Shown piece after piece: positions 45,209-54,235 of a DNA stretch of 64,000 bases (position 1 is the first letter of the stretch; each line of letters starts with the position of its first letter). The notes beneath the pieces were generated by a model, which was not told where the DNA came from, ran no database searches, and saw nothing but the letters and a program-made list of their open reading frames with translations. A program made the translations under genes and the position numbers. Source of the DNA: Acetobacteraceae bacterium (lineage in GTDB: Bacteria; Pseudomonadota; Alphaproteobacteria; Acetobacterales; Acetobacteraceae); the NCBI GenBank assembly GCA_947455205.1, contig CANGNF010000026.1, forward strand, positions 1 to 64,000, given 5' to 3'.

Positions 45209-45520
45209 ATGAGTTTCAGGATTGCCGCGGCACTGCTGCTGGGCGCGCTGGCGGCGCTGCCGGCCCCGGCGCGGGCGGAGGACGGGCTGTTCTCCCGCAT
45301 CGGTCGGGCGCTGGACCGCGGCGTGGTGCGCGGGCAGGAGCTGGTGGCCGAGGGCGCCGAGGGCGCCGGCCGCGGGTTGCAGCGCGCCGGGGAGGCGACC
45401 GGCCAGGCCGCCGAGCGCCTGGGCCGCCGGCTGCGCAACGACAGCCCGGCGCCGGTGGCCGCGCCGCCGCCCGCCACCATGCAGGAAACCCTGCCGCCGC
45501 CCCTGCCGCCGGTGCGCTGA
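45209..45520 (+). CDS. Small exported protein of unknown function
   Basis: 103 residues: signal peptide MSFRIAAALLLGALAALPAPARAED, then an Ala/Gly/Glu/Arg-rich amphipathic helix region (about 25-75, ALDRGVVRGQELVAEGAEGA) and a Pro-rich tail ending LPPPLPPVR. AGGGG precedes ATG 45209 at 8 bases. I do not recognise a family. A hairpin follows, so it is probably a single-gene or TauD-linked transcript. Confidence 0.65.
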   Translation: MSFRIAAALLLGALAALPAPARAEDGLFSRIGRALDRGVVRGQELVAEGAEGAGRGLQRAGEATGQAAERLGRRLRNDSPAPVAAPPPATMQETLPPPLPPVR

Positions 45521-45523
45521 GGC

Positions 45524-45553
45524 GGCGCCACCGGCCGGATTTGGCCGCTGGCG
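45524..45553 (+). terminator. Hairpin after the small exported protein gene
   Basis: GCGCCA-C-CGGCC (45524-45535) pairs with GGCCG-C-TGGCGC (45542-45553) around GGATTT, 11 pairs and one C-C mismatch. It lies 3 bases after the stop and well before emrA. No T-run. Confidence 0.55.
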
Positions 45554-45628
45554 CAATGTGGTCCTAAGCTTGCGCGCCGGTACATGGCCAGGCCCCGCTC
45601 CGGGGTCTGGCGGGTGAGGAAGCGTCGC

Positions 45629-46774
45629 ATGGATATCGGGCCGCCCCGCAGGGCTGCCGTGGCCAGGTGGGACCGTCTGCTGGGGCAGCCGTTGCGGCGG
45701 CGCCTGCGCCTGGTGGTCATGGCGCTGGCCCTGATCGCGGCGCTGGGGTTCAGCCTGCGCTGGCTGTACTGGCAGTTCACCCATGTGGTGCTGGACGACG
45801 CCCGGGTGACCTCGGACATGATCACCCTGGCCAGCCGCGTGCCCGGCTGGGTGAAGGACCTGCCGGTGACCGCCGGCGACCGCCTGCCGCAGGGCGCCCT
45901 GCTGGTGCAGGTGGATGCCCGCGAATCCGCCCTGGCGGTGCAGGAGCTGGAAGCGCGGCTGGCCGGGCTGGCGGCGCGCCGGGCGGAGCTGGAGGCCCAG
46001 CGCGTGCTGGTGGACCAGCAGAGCAGCAGCCAATACGCCGCCGCCGTGGCCCGGCTGGACAGCGCCCGCGCCGCCCTGCCGGCGGCCGAGGCCGACCGCC
46101 GCTTCGCCGAGGCCGAGCATGGCCGCGCCGGCCAGCTGATCGGCTCCGGCGCCGGCACCCGGCAGCGGCTGGAACAGGTGCGCGCGCTGATGGACGGCGC
46201 CCGGCAGAAGGTGATCGTCGCCGCCGCCGAGATCCGCAACGCCGAGGCGCTGCTGGCCACCGCGCTGGCGGCGCGCGAGCAGCTGAACGTGCTGGACCGC
46301 CAGCTGGAAAGCATCGGCCCGCAGCTGCGGGAGCTGACCGCGACGCGCGACCGCGCCGCCCTTGACCTGGCGGACCGCACCATCCGCATGCCGTTCGACG
46401 GCGTGGTGGACCGGATCTACATCGACCCCGGCGAATACGTGCTGGCGGCGCAGCGCATCATCCTGGTGCACAACCAGGCCGCCATCCGGGTGGAGGCGAA
46501 CGTCAAGGAGACCGACATCCGCTTCTTCCGGCCGGGCACGCCGGTGCGGGTGACGGTGGATGCCTATCCCGGCCAGGTCTTCCAGGGGGAAGTGGACCGC
46601 GTGGTGGAGGCGGCGACCAGCGAGTTCGCGCTGCTGCCCAGCCCCAACCCCAGCGGCAACTTCACCAAGATCACCCAGCGCCTACCGATTCGCGTGCAGT
46701 TCCGCCCCGCCCCGCCGCCCGGCCTGCTGCGCCCAGGCATGATGGTGCAGGTGGAGGCCGAGGCGCGTGAGTGA
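45629..46774 (+). CDS. emrA: HlyD/EmrA-family membrane fusion protein
   Basis: 381-residue periplasmic adaptor of a tripartite pump. One membrane helix near the N-terminus (VVMALALIAALGFSLRWLYW), the biotinyl-lipoyl-like start VTSDMITLASRVPGWVKDLPVTAGDRL, a long coiled-coil hairpin (about 100-245, AVQELEARLAGLAARRAELEAQ) and the second lipoyl half TIRMPFDGVVDRIYIDPGEYV. ATG at 45629 has GAGGA 8 bases upstream, better than ATG 45584. Overlaps the exporter gene by 8 bases. Confidence 0.88.
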   Translation: MDIGPPRRAAVARWDRLLGQPLRRRLRLVVMALALIAALGFSLRWLYWQFTHVVLDDARVTSDMITLASRVPGWVKDLPVTAGDRLPQGALLVQVDARESALAVQELEARLAGLAARRAELEAQRVLVDQQSSSQYAAAVARLDSARAALPAAEADRRFAEAEHGRAGQLIGSGAGTRQRLEQVRALMDGARQKVIVAAAEIRNAEALLATALAAREQLNVLDRQLESIGPQLRELTATRDRAALDLADRTIRMPFDGVVDRIYIDPGEYVLAAQRIILVHNQAAIRVEANVKETDIRFFRPGTPVRVTVDAYPGQVFQGEVDRVVEAATSEFALLPSPNPSGNFTKITQRLPIRVQFRPAPPPGLLRPGMMVQVEAEARE

Positions 46775-48374
46775 CGCGGCTCCGCGACGGCCGGACAGTG
46801 TCCCGCCCCGGGCGGGCGGGCCAAGCGTTGAGGCGCTGTTCGAGCGCTATGGTCAGTCCTTCCGCTGGCTGGTGACGCTGACGGCGCTGACCGGCACCGT
46901 TAGCTGCATCCTGTCCTCCACCATCGTCAACGTGGCGCTGCCGGACATCATGGGCGCGCTGGGCATGGGGCAGGAGGAAGGGCAGCTGCTCTCCACCGGC
47001 TTCCTGGCGGCCAATACCGGGGCCATGCTGCTGAACGCCTGGGCGGTGGACCGCTTCGGCTACCGGGTGACGTATCTCGGCTCGCTCATGGTGTTCATCG
47101 TCGCCAGCATATTGGCGGGCATGGCCGGCAGCGCCGGGCTGATGGTGGCCTGCCGGGTGGCGCAGGGCGCCGCGGCCGGGCTGCTGCAACCGCTTTCCAT
47201 GCAGCTGATCTTCCTGGTCTTCCCGCCGGAGCGGCGCGGCACCGCCATGGGCATGTTCAGCTTCGGCGTGGTCATGGCGCCGGCCGTGGGCCCGGCGCTG
47301 GGCGGCGTGCTGGTGGATGCCTTCAGCTGGCACGCGGTGTTCTACCTGTGCCTGCCCACCGCCTTCCTGGGCATGGGCATGGGGCTGTTCTTCATGCCCG
47401 GCCGGCGGGAACAGGTGTCGCGCATCGCCTTCGACTGGCTGGGCTGCGTGCTGCTGGCGCTGGCGCTGGGCACGCTGCTGATGGGGCTGACCGATGGCCA
47501 GCACCATGGCTGGGGCAGCAACCGCGTGGTGGCGGAGCTGGTCGTGGCGCTCTGCGCCGCGCTCGGCTTCGTCGGCTGGCAGATGAAGGCGCGGGCGCCG
47601 CTGATGGACCCGCGCGTCTTCGCGGTGCGCGGCTTTGCCATGGCGGCACTGGTGGCCTTCATCTACGGCGCGGCGATCTTCGGTTCCACCTACCTGCTGC
47701 CGCTGCTGGTGCAGACGGTGCAGGGCTATACCCCCACGCGCTCCGGCCTGGTGCTGATGCCCGCCGGCATCGTCGTTGCCTTCGTCTTCCTCATCGCCGG
47801 GCGGCTGGCGGATGCGATCCCGCCCTGGATCCCCGTGACCGCGGGGCTGCTGATCTTCGCGCTGTCCTGCTGGCTGATCGGCGGCGTCGGGACGGATACG
47901 CCGTTCTGGGGCCTGGCCTGGTGGATATTGATCGGCCGCATCGGGTTGGGCTTCACCATGCCCAGCATGAATGTGGGCGCCATGCGGGCGCTGCCGCCCA
48001 GGCTGTTCGGCCAGGGGGCGGGCAGCATCAACTTCATGCGGATGCTGGGCGGCGCCTTCGGCACCAACCTGCTGGCGGTGTACCTGGAACGGCGGACCCA
48101 GTTGCACGCCGAATCGCTGAACCGCTTCATCGATGGCGGCATGGCCACGCTGGAGGCGCGCCGGCTGATCGAGCAGCTGTACAACATCGGCGGCATCCCG
48201 GACCTGATCGCGCGCGACGCGGCGCATGACTTCCTGCTGCGGATGGTGGCGGCGCAGGCGGGCATGCTGGGCTTCCGCGACGCCTTCATGGCGGTGGCGA
48301 TCGCCTGCCTGGTGGCGCTGCTGCCGGGGCTGACGCTGCGGCAGAAGCCGCCTGGCGCGGCAACGCGCCGCTGA
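46767..48374 (+). CDS. emrB: EmrB-type MFS exporter (DHA2, 14 helices)
   Basis: 535-residue drug:proton antiporter. The DHA2 signature is seen in SSTIVNVALPDIMGALG (helix 1) and the motif C stretch MFSFGVVMAPAVGPALGGVLVD; LLMPAGIVVAFVFLIAGRLAD follows later. Starts inside emrA at GTG 46767. With EmrA it would export hydrophobic compounds through an outer-membrane channel encoded elsewhere. No TetR/MarR gene is beside it. The last codons and stop are copied in a 25-bp tandem repeat. Confidence 0.92.
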   Translation: MSDAAPRRPDSVPPRAGGPSVEALFERYGQSFRWLVTLTALTGTVSCILSSTIVNVALPDIMGALGMGQEEGQLLSTGFLAANTGAMLLNAWAVDRFGYRVTYLGSLMVFIVASILAGMAGSAGLMVACRVAQGAAAGLLQPLSMQLIFLVFPPERRGTAMGMFSFGVVMAPAVGPALGGVLVDAFSWHAVFYLCLPTAFLGMGMGLFFMPGRREQVSRIAFDWLGCVLLALALGTLLMGLTDGQHHGWGSNRVVAELVVALCAALGFVGWQMKARAPLMDPRVFAVRGFAMAALVAFIYGAAIFGSTYLLPLLVQTVQGYTPTRSGLVLMPAGIVVAFVFLIAGRLADAIPPWIPVTAGLLIFALSCWLIGGVGTDTPFWGLAWWILIGRIGLGFTMPSMNVGAMRALPPRLFGQGAGSINFMRMLGGAFGTNLLAVYLERRTQLHAESLNRFIDGGMATLEARRLIEQLYNIGGIPDLIARDAAHDFLLRMVAAQAGMLGFRDAFMAVAIACLVALLPGLTLRQKPPGAATRR

Positions 48375-48437
48375 CGTTGGCGCGGCAACGCGCCGCTGAC
48401 GTGGGCGCGGCGACGCGCCGCTGGCGCGGGCGCGGCT
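48354..48437. repeat. Tandem 25-bp hairpin units at the emrB 3' end
   Basis: Units at 48354-48378, 48379-48403 and 48404-48428, plus a partial one from 48429 that runs into the DCC gene stop codon (48436-48438). Unit 1 encodes the last residues of EmrB and its TGA. Units 1 and 2 form GGCGCG-GCAA-CGCGCC stems with a GNRA-type loop; unit 3 has GCGA instead of GCAA. It fills the convergent junction. Confidence 0.88.
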
Positions 48438-48834
48438 ACCCGGCGATGAGCTTACGCCCCAGCAGGCGCAGCGTCAGCCGCCGCCCCGCCACCATCCAAG
48501 GGTAGATCCGGCGGCCCAGCCGCGGCCGGCTGAACAGCCAGCGGTTGACGCGGTTGAACACGCCATCCTCGCTGCCCAGCAGCGCCAGCACGTGCAGCGC
48601 CTCGGCACCATGGTACAGCCGGCCCTGCCAGATCACCGCCATGCCCTGGTCCAGGTCCAGCCGGGCTTCCCGTACCTGGGCCAGCGCGGGGTCGTCGCCC
48701 CGCGCATCCACCAGCCGCACCCGGCCGACCAGCTGGCGCAGCCGGTACAGCCGGACGTAGTTGGAGCAGAACGGGCACTCGCCGTCATAGATGACGACCA
48801 GGTCCTGCGTTCGCGTCGTGGTCTCAGCGCACAT
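48436..48834 (-). CDS. DCC-family (DUF393) thiol-disulfide-type protein
   Basis: 132-residue protein with the family motif DGECPFCSNYVRLYR (the D-x-x-C-x-x-C core) near residue 17, then AVIWQGRLYHGAEALHVLALL and a C-terminal VNRWLFSRPRLGRRIYPW. The thioredoxin-like redox function is inferred from the CPFC motif. ATG at 48834 overlaps the HTTM gene by 11 bases. DCC proteins often accompany HTTM proteins, and the pairing is kept here. Confidence 0.87.
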   Translation of the reverse strand: MCAETTTRTQDLVVIYDGECPFCSNYVRLYRLRQLVGRVRLVDARGDDPALAQVREARLDLDQGMAVIWQGRLYHGAEALHVLALLGSEDGVFNRVNRWLFSRPRLGRRIYPWMVAGRRLTLRLLGRKLIAG

Positions 48835-50464
48835 CGTAGCGGAACTCCGACCGGTGGCGCACGTCGCGCTGCAACTGGCCATCCTTCAGGTCAAGGCAGA
48901 CGCTTTCCACCACGTAGCGATAGCCGACGATATCCTCCAGCCTCAGCCGGTTGAACTCGGTGAAGACCCAGGGGTTCGGCTGCATGTGGTGCGGGTACAG
49001 GTAGTACAGGTTCCAGTCCTTGATCAGCGGGTTGGCCTGCATGAAGCGATGCGTGTCGCGCACCAGGTTCTCCACCGCGGCCAGGGAGACGCCCGTGTCC
49101 TGGGTCTGCATCACGGCCGGGCCGCAATGCGTGGCGTCGTGCCAGGTGGCGCGGTCCAGGTTGTTGCCGCCGATGCGGAAGCTGAAGTGGTTGTCCGGGA
49201 TGTACATGCCGGCCTGGGCGATGGTGTAGCTGTAGATGCCGTAATAGACCTGCGGCATCAGCACGCTGCGGCCGTCGCGCGTTTCGGCGTAGAACTGCGG
49301 GCTGGCCAGCTTGGCGCCGTCCAGCCAGCCGAGCCAGTTGGTGTAGAACACCAGGTTGCCGAACATGACGGTGATGACGCAGACCGCCTTCATCACGGGC
49401 GTGATGTCGCTTTCCTTCAGCCGCCAGGCGCTGGAATAGACGATCAGGTTGACCGCGATCCAGAAGTGGAACAGCGCGCCGAGCGTGAAGTAGACGCCGA
49501 CATGGAACACGTCGAACAGCAGGGTGAACACCAGCAGCCAGCGCAGCCGCAGGATGGCGATGGGCGCCAGCAGCTGCGCGCCGAGGACGAAGGTGTTGAA
49601 GTACAGCGCGTTGCCGCTGATGGTGTCCCACACCCATTGCAGCAGGTGCGGAAAGGTGGCCAGCGGGTTGTCGCCGCGTTCCAGCCCGATGACCATGGCG
49701 GTCTGCGTCGGGTTGCTGGTCAGCCAGGTCCAGGGCGCATCCATGCCGCTGGCCAGCAGCTTGGCCAGGCCGGAGCAGAAGTAGTTGCCCAGGTGCGCGC
49801 CGACCGCGCAGGCCCACAGCAGGGAACAGGCGCCCAGCCGCAGTTCGGCCGGCGAGAGCCCACCCATCCAGCCACGCAGCCAGGGCAGCCGCTTCAGCAC
49901 GTCCTCCGACGTGACGGTGATGACGAACAGCCCGCCGACCACGGCGAACAGCCCGGTGTCGAGCATGTTCAGGAAGTCGGTATCGACCACGGGGATGCCG
50001 GCCAGCGGGCCGATCAGCAGCCGGAAGGCCACGTACCAGGCGAACATCGGCACCAGGAAGCTGGGCAGCCAGAGCGAGGCGATGCCGGTGGCGATGGCGA
50101 CCATGCCGCCATAGCGGAAGAACAGCGCGTGGCCACCGCCCTCGCCGAACAGCACGTTGGGCGCCGGCGGCACCGGGCCCAGCGTGTCGAACAGCACCTG
50201 CACCAGCACGACAACGCCGATGCCGCGCACGATGGCGCGCAGCAGCCGCGGCAGCGCGGCATAGCGCACGCCGGTGAAGCAGGCGGCGCCGACGCAGCAG
50301 GCCAGCACCATCAGGAAGGCGCTGGTCTCCCCCTGCGACGCGTGGAACACCAGCTTGCGCAGCGCCTTGAAGCCGAGCAGCGAGAACAGCAGCAGCGCGA
50401 TCGGCGCCGCCACCGCCGCACTGGGTATGCGCAGCGCGAAGCCGCGCGCCCGGGTTACGTACAT
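48824..50464 (-). CDS. HTTM-domain (vitamin K-dependent gamma-carboxylase-like) membrane protein
   Basis: 546-residue inner-membrane protein. About ten hydrophobic segments fill residues 10-350, then comes a soluble C-terminal part (about 380-546) rich in aromatic residues. NYFCSGLAKLLASGMDAPWTWL and DVFHVGVYFTLGALFHFWIAVNLIVY match the HTTM region shared with gamma-carboxylase. ATG at 50464. The reaction in bacteria is unknown for most members; with the DCC partner a quinone- or thiol-linked modification is plausible. It overlaps both neighbours, so it is cotranscribed with the two glycosyltransferase genes. Confidence 0.8.
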   Translation of the reverse strand: MYVTRARGFALRIPSAAVAAPIALLLFSLLGFKALRKLVFHASQGETSAFLMVLACCVGAACFTGVRYAALPRLLRAIVRGIGVVVLVQVLFDTLGPVPPAPNVLFGEGGGHALFFRYGGMVAIATGIASLWLPSFLVPMFAWYVAFRLLIGPLAGIPVVDTDFLNMLDTGLFAVVGGLFVITVTSEDVLKRLPWLRGWMGGLSPAELRLGACSLLWACAVGAHLGNYFCSGLAKLLASGMDAPWTWLTSNPTQTAMVIGLERGDNPLATFPHLLQWVWDTISGNALYFNTFVLGAQLLAPIAILRLRWLLVFTLLFDVFHVGVYFTLGALFHFWIAVNLIVYSSAWRLKESDITPVMKAVCVITVMFGNLVFYTNWLGWLDGAKLASPQFYAETRDGRSVLMPQVYYGIYSYTIAQAGMYIPDNHFSFRIGGNNLDRATWHDATHCGPAVMQTQDTGVSLAAVENLVRDTHRFMQANPLIKDWNLYYLYPHHMQPNPWVFTEFNRLRLEDIVGYRYVVESVCLDLKDGQLQRDVRHRSEFRYDVR

Positions 50465-51399
50465 GCCAGTCTTCCCCCGTCGTGTGTCATGTCCTCGCGC
50501 AGGCTGGCGGCAATGCCGGCCAGTTCGCGTTCGCGCCAGCGCAGGCGCAGCCGCAGCGGTCCCTGCGGCAGCAGTCGCGCCAGTGGTGCCAGCGCGCCAT
50601 AGGCGGCCAGGCGCAGCGCCAGCGCCGCCGGCAGCCCGCCCAGCAGCGGCCCGCGCAGCAACGCGGCGGCGTGTTCGCGCCCGGCGCCGCTGCCGTAGCG
50701 GAAGCCGCGCGCCAGCACCCATTCCTCGGTCATCTGCGTCGGCCGCACCAAATGGCGCAGCTGCGCCTCGCCGCAGAACCAGCCCTGCGCGCCGCCTTCG
50801 CCCAGGCGGCGCAGCAGCTCGGTCTCGCTGCCCATGGCGTAGCGCGGGTTGGTCTCGTCCGGGCCGACACCCTCGGCGAAGCGCAGGCCGTGGGTGAAGA
50901 CCGATGTCCGCAGCGCCATGTTGGGGCCGAAGATCTCATGCGGGCCGCAGGCGCCGGTCTGCCGCAGGTTCTCGGCGTACAGCACGCTGAACGGCAGCGC
51001 GTCCGGCTTCAGCCAGCGCGGCGGTGGGCTGGGCCATTCCAGCGCGACGGTGCCGCCGAACATGCTGGCCTGCTGCTGCTGGTCGGCGCTGGCGCGCAGC
51101 CGCACCAGCCAGTCCGGCGCCGGCAGCACGTCGTCGTCGGTGAACACGGCCAGGTCGCCGGCCAGCGCCGGCAGCGCGGAGTTCAGCGCGCGGTTCTTGC
51201 CGGGGCGTGGCTCCTTCAGCGCCACCAGCGGCAGGCGCGTGGCGTAGCGCGCCAGCACCTCCGGCGTGGTGTCCGTGCTGCCATTGTCGATGACCACCAG
51301 GCGCCAGCCGCCCTCCGGCGGCAGCAGGTTGGTGAAGCTGCGCAGCACGCGCGGCAGGGCGTTGCCGCGGTTGCGGGTGGCGAAGACGACCGTGAGCAT
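50455..51399 (-). CDS. Family 2 glycosyltransferase
   Basis: 314-residue GT-A enzyme. LTVVFATRNRGNALPRVLRSF and VVIDNGSTDTTPEVL open the nucleotide-sugar site; the DxD-type motif is AVFTDDDVLPAPDWL (about residue 95); the acceptor-side block is MGSETELLRRLGEGG (about 205). The C-terminal 60 residues are hydrophobic/basic and may associate with the membrane. ATG at 51399; overlaps the HTTM gene by 10 bases. Probably adds a sugar to an envelope glycan; donor unknown. Confidence 0.9.
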   Translation of the reverse strand: MLTVVFATRNRGNALPRVLRSFTNLLPPEGGWRLVVIDNGSTDTTPEVLARYATRLPLVALKEPRPGKNRALNSALPALAGDLAVFTDDDVLPAPDWLVRLRASADQQQQASMFGGTVALEWPSPPPRWLKPDALPFSVLYAENLRQTGACGPHEIFGPNMALRTSVFTHGLRFAEGVGPDETNPRYAMGSETELLRRLGEGGAQGWFCGEAQLRHLVRPTQMTEEWVLARGFRYGSGAGREHAAALLRGPLLGGLPAALALRLAAYGALAPLARLLPQGPLRLRLRWRERELAGIAASLREDMTHDGGRLACT

Positions 51400-51403
51400 G
51401 GCG

Positions 51404-52525
51404 CTAGGTGCTCGCTTCCGGCTTCGGCGCCGGGCGGGGCTCGGCGCGCTGGTCCAGCACCGCACCGCTCTCGCGCCACATCCGCAGCAGCCGGCGCAGC
51501 GCCACGCTGCGCTTGCGGTCCATGCCCGCCAGCGCCATGCGGGTGAAGCCGCAGGCATAGGCGTGGCGCCAGCGCATGGCCAGCAGCCAGGTGCTGTGCC
51601 CGGGCAGCAGCGCCGCCGGCGCGCACAGCGTCTCCACCACCAGGCGGCGCAGCAATTCCAGCCGCGGGTTACCGGGCTGGCGCAGCAGCTTGCGCGTCAG
51701 CACGGTGGAGGCACCCTGCCAGTACAGCCGGTCCAGCAGCCATTCCGGGCGCAGCCGCGGCGCCTGGATCTGGTGGTACACCACCACGCGGCTGTCGTAG
51801 CGGGCGGAGTAGCCGGCGTCCTGCATCTTCCACGCCAGGTGGACATCCTCGTCCGAGAGCAGGCGCGTGCCGACGCGGCCCAGCTGCGCGTCGAAGCTGC
51901 CCACCGCCAGCACCGCGTGGCGGCTGACCACCATGTTGACGCTGTAGGGTTCCAGCGTGCGCGGCAGCGCCGGCGTGCGGTACTCGCCGCTGCCCTCGAA
52001 CTCGATGATCGAGAGCACGCCGCGCAGCCGCTGCGGCCACCAGCCGGGCAGCGGCGCTTCCCAGCGCGGCAACACGCGGCCACCGATGACGGCGGGCGGG
52101 TTCGGCGTCTCCGCCAGCACTTCCAGGATCCGTTCCAGCCAGTCCGGCGCCGCCACCGCGTCGTCGTCGAGGAAGGCGATGTGGCTGCCGGTGCAGGCCT
52201 CGATGCCGCGGTTGCGCGCAAGGCTGGCGCCCGGTTCCTCCACGCGGATCATCACCGCGTTGGGCATTGCGTCCACCACCTCGCGCAGCCGTGCGGTGGC
52301 GGCGAGGGAGGAGGCGCTGTCCACCACCACCACCTCGAACCGGTCGAGGCCGATGCTCTGCTGCCGCAGGCTTTCCAGGCAGGCCGCCAGGTAGCCGGGA
52401 CGTTCATGCGTGCAGATGCAGACCGAGAGCGTGATCGCCGCCGCGCTTGAGGTGTTGGACGAAGAGTCGGTCGGTGGCGTTGCTGCCTTGTCGACCGTGG
52501 GCGCGCGAGCCTCTGCGCGGATCAT
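51404..52525 (-). CDS. Family 2 glycosyltransferase
   Basis: 373-residue GT-A enzyme starting at ATG 52525. The Ser/Thr-rich N-terminus (about 30 residues) precedes LSVCICTHERPGYLAACLESL, VVVDSASS, the DxD-type motif IAFLDDDAVAAPDWL (about residue 125), and LSDEDVHLAWKMQDAGYSARY (about 240). Related to but distinct from the next gene, which starts 5 bases after its stop. First gene of the four-gene minus-strand glycan arm; divergent from the HAD-UbiA gene across 243 bases in which I see no clear promoter. Confidence 0.9.
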   Translation of the reverse strand: MIRAEARAPTVDKAATPPTDSSSNTSSAAAITLSVCICTHERPGYLAACLESLRQQSIGLDRFEVVVVDSASSLAATARLREVVDAMPNAVMIRVEEPGASLARNRGIEACTGSHIAFLDDDAVAAPDWLERILEVLAETPNPPAVIGGRVLPRWEAPLPGWWPQRLRGVLSIIEFEGSGEYRTPALPRTLEPYSVNMVVSRHAVLAVGSFDAQLGRVGTRLLSDEDVHLAWKMQDAGYSARYDSRVVVYHQIQAPRLRPEWLLDRLYWQGASTVLTRKLLRQPGNPRLELLRRLVVETLCAPAALLPGHSTWLLAMRWRHAYACGFTRMALAGMDRKRSVALRRLLRMWRESGAVLDQRAEPRPAPKPEAST

Positions 52526-52768
52526 GCCATGCTCCCGGATGCCGGTTCTTGTGGTGCGGTAAGCTGGCGAGGCGAGCCAGCGGCGCGCAACAAGCATCAT
52601 GGCGAGCGCGCGGCGGAACCGCTTCACAAGCGCTTGCTGCATTGTCTTCTCGCAGAGCCGCGCGCGGCTCCGCGTTGCGTGCAGCACGGCGCCGTTTCCT
52701 CTCGGCGTTGGCACTTCGTGGCGCGGCGAAGGCGGGCAATGTCGGCGCCGAGGCGGAGGCCAGGCGCG

Positions 52769-54235
52769 ATGATGCTGCATTCACCCACGACCACCATTGC
52801 AAACAGCGTTGCCGCCCCGCTGCTGCCCCTGGCGGTGGACCTGGACGGCACGCTGCTGGCCGGCGACACGCTGCACGAAGGCGTACTGACGCTGCTGCTG
52901 AAGCGCCCCATGGCGCTGCTGCGCGCGCTGCCGGCGCTGCGCCAGGGGCGCGCCGCCTTCAAGCGGCAGGTCGCGCTGGCGGCACCGGAAGTCGCGACCG
53001 CGGTACCGGTGCGGCCGCAGGTGCTGGCCTGGCTGCATGAGCAGCGCGACGCCGGCCGCGCGCTGCACCTGGTGACCGGCGCCGACCAGGCGGTGGCGGA
53101 TGCGGTGGCCGAGCGGCTGGACCTGTTCGACAGTGCCACCGGCAGCAACGGCCGGCTGAACCTGACCGGCAAGGCCAAGGCGCGCTGGCTGAAGACGCGC
53201 TTTCCGGATGGCTTCGCCTATGCCGGCGACAGCACCGCGGACCTGGCGGTGTTCGACGTGGCGCAGGAGATCGCGCTGGTGGCGGCCCCGCGTGAGGTGG
53301 GCGTGGCGGCGCGGGCCATGGGCAAGCCGGTGCTGCGCGAGATCGCCGGTGCCGAGGGCGGCTGGCGCGCCTGGATGCGGGCGCTGCGGCCGCACCAATG
53401 GTCGAAGAACGCGCTGATGCTGGTGCCGCTGGTCCTCGGCCACAAGCTGCAGGAGCCGACGGCGCTGCTGACCGTGCTGGCGGGCATTGCGGCGATGAGC
53501 CTGGCGGCCTCCGGCACCTACCTGCTGAACGACCTGGCCGACCTGGCGGCCGACCGCCAGCACGCGACGAAGAGCCGCCGACCGCTGGCCAGCGGCCGCG
53601 TGGCACCGATGCGGGCGCTGTTGCTGGCGGCGCTGTTGATCAGCGCGCCGATCGGCGCCGCGCTGCTGATGGCGCCGCTGTTCGGCCTTGGGCTGATCGG
53701 CTACGTCGTGGTCTCCCTGGCCTATTCGGCGGCGCTGAAGCGCGTGCCGCTGCTGGACACGCTGACCATCGCCGGGCTGTTCATGACCCGCCTTGGCCTT
53801 GGCGTGCTGCTGGCCGGCGTGCCGTGGTCGCCCTGGCTGATGTCCTTCGCCGGCTTCTTCTTCTTCTCGCTGGCCCTGGCCAAGCGCCATGGCGAGGTGA
53901 TGCAGGCGCGCGGCCTGCCGACCACGGCGCTGACGCATCGCGGCTACCGGGCCGAGGACTGGCCCCTGACGCTGGGCTTCGGCCTGGCCGCCGGCGTGGC
54001 GGCGCTGCAGATCATGATCCTGTTCGTCGCCAACGACGCCTGGCCGTCGCGGCTCTACCACACGCCGGTCTGGCTCTACGCCACGCCCCCGCTGCTGGCG
54101 GTGTGGCTGACCCGGCTGTGGCTGCTGGCGCATCGCCAGCAACTCAACGACGACCCCGTTGTTTTCGCGTTGCGGGATCCGCAGAGCTGGGCCAGCGGCG
54201 TGCTGGTCGCCCTGGCGATAGGCCTTGCGCTATGA
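52769..54235 (+). CDS. HAD phosphatase-UbiA prenyltransferase fusion (decaprenyl-phosphate phosphoribosyltransferase type)
   Basis: 488-residue fusion. The N-terminal HAD domain (about 18-190) has motif I VDLDGTLLAGDT (Asp24, Asp26), VTGADQAV and YAGDSTADLAVF. The C-terminal UbiA domain has NDLADLAADRQH...SRRPLASG (about residue 253) and YSAALKRVPLLDT (about 320), the two Asp-rich motifs, within about nine helices. In mycobacteria a UbiA enzyme puts ribose-5-phosphate on decaprenyl phosphate and a phosphatase removes the 5'-phosphate; here both steps may be on one chain. DprE1- and DprE2-like genes follow. GGAGG lies 9 bases before ATG 52769. Confidence 0.85.
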   Translation: MMLHSPTTTIANSVAAPLLPLAVDLDGTLLAGDTLHEGVLTLLLKRPMALLRALPALRQGRAAFKRQVALAAPEVATAVPVRPQVLAWLHEQRDAGRALHLVTGADQAVADAVAERLDLFDSATGSNGRLNLTGKAKARWLKTRFPDGFAYAGDSTADLAVFDVAQEIALVAAPREVGVAARAMGKPVLREIAGAEGGWRAWMRALRPHQWSKNALMLVPLVLGHKLQEPTALLTVLAGIAAMSLAASGTYLLNDLADLAADRQHATKSRRPLASGRVAPMRALLLAALLISAPIGAALLMAPLFGLGLIGYVVVSLAYSAALKRVPLLDTLTIAGLFMTRLGLGVLLAGVPWSPWLMSFAGFFFFSLALAKRHGEVMQARGLPTTALTHRGYRAEDWPLTLGFGLAAGVAALQIMILFVANDAWPSRLYHTPVWLYATPPLLAVWLTRLWLLAHRQQLNDDPVVFALRDPQSWASGVLVALAIGLAL

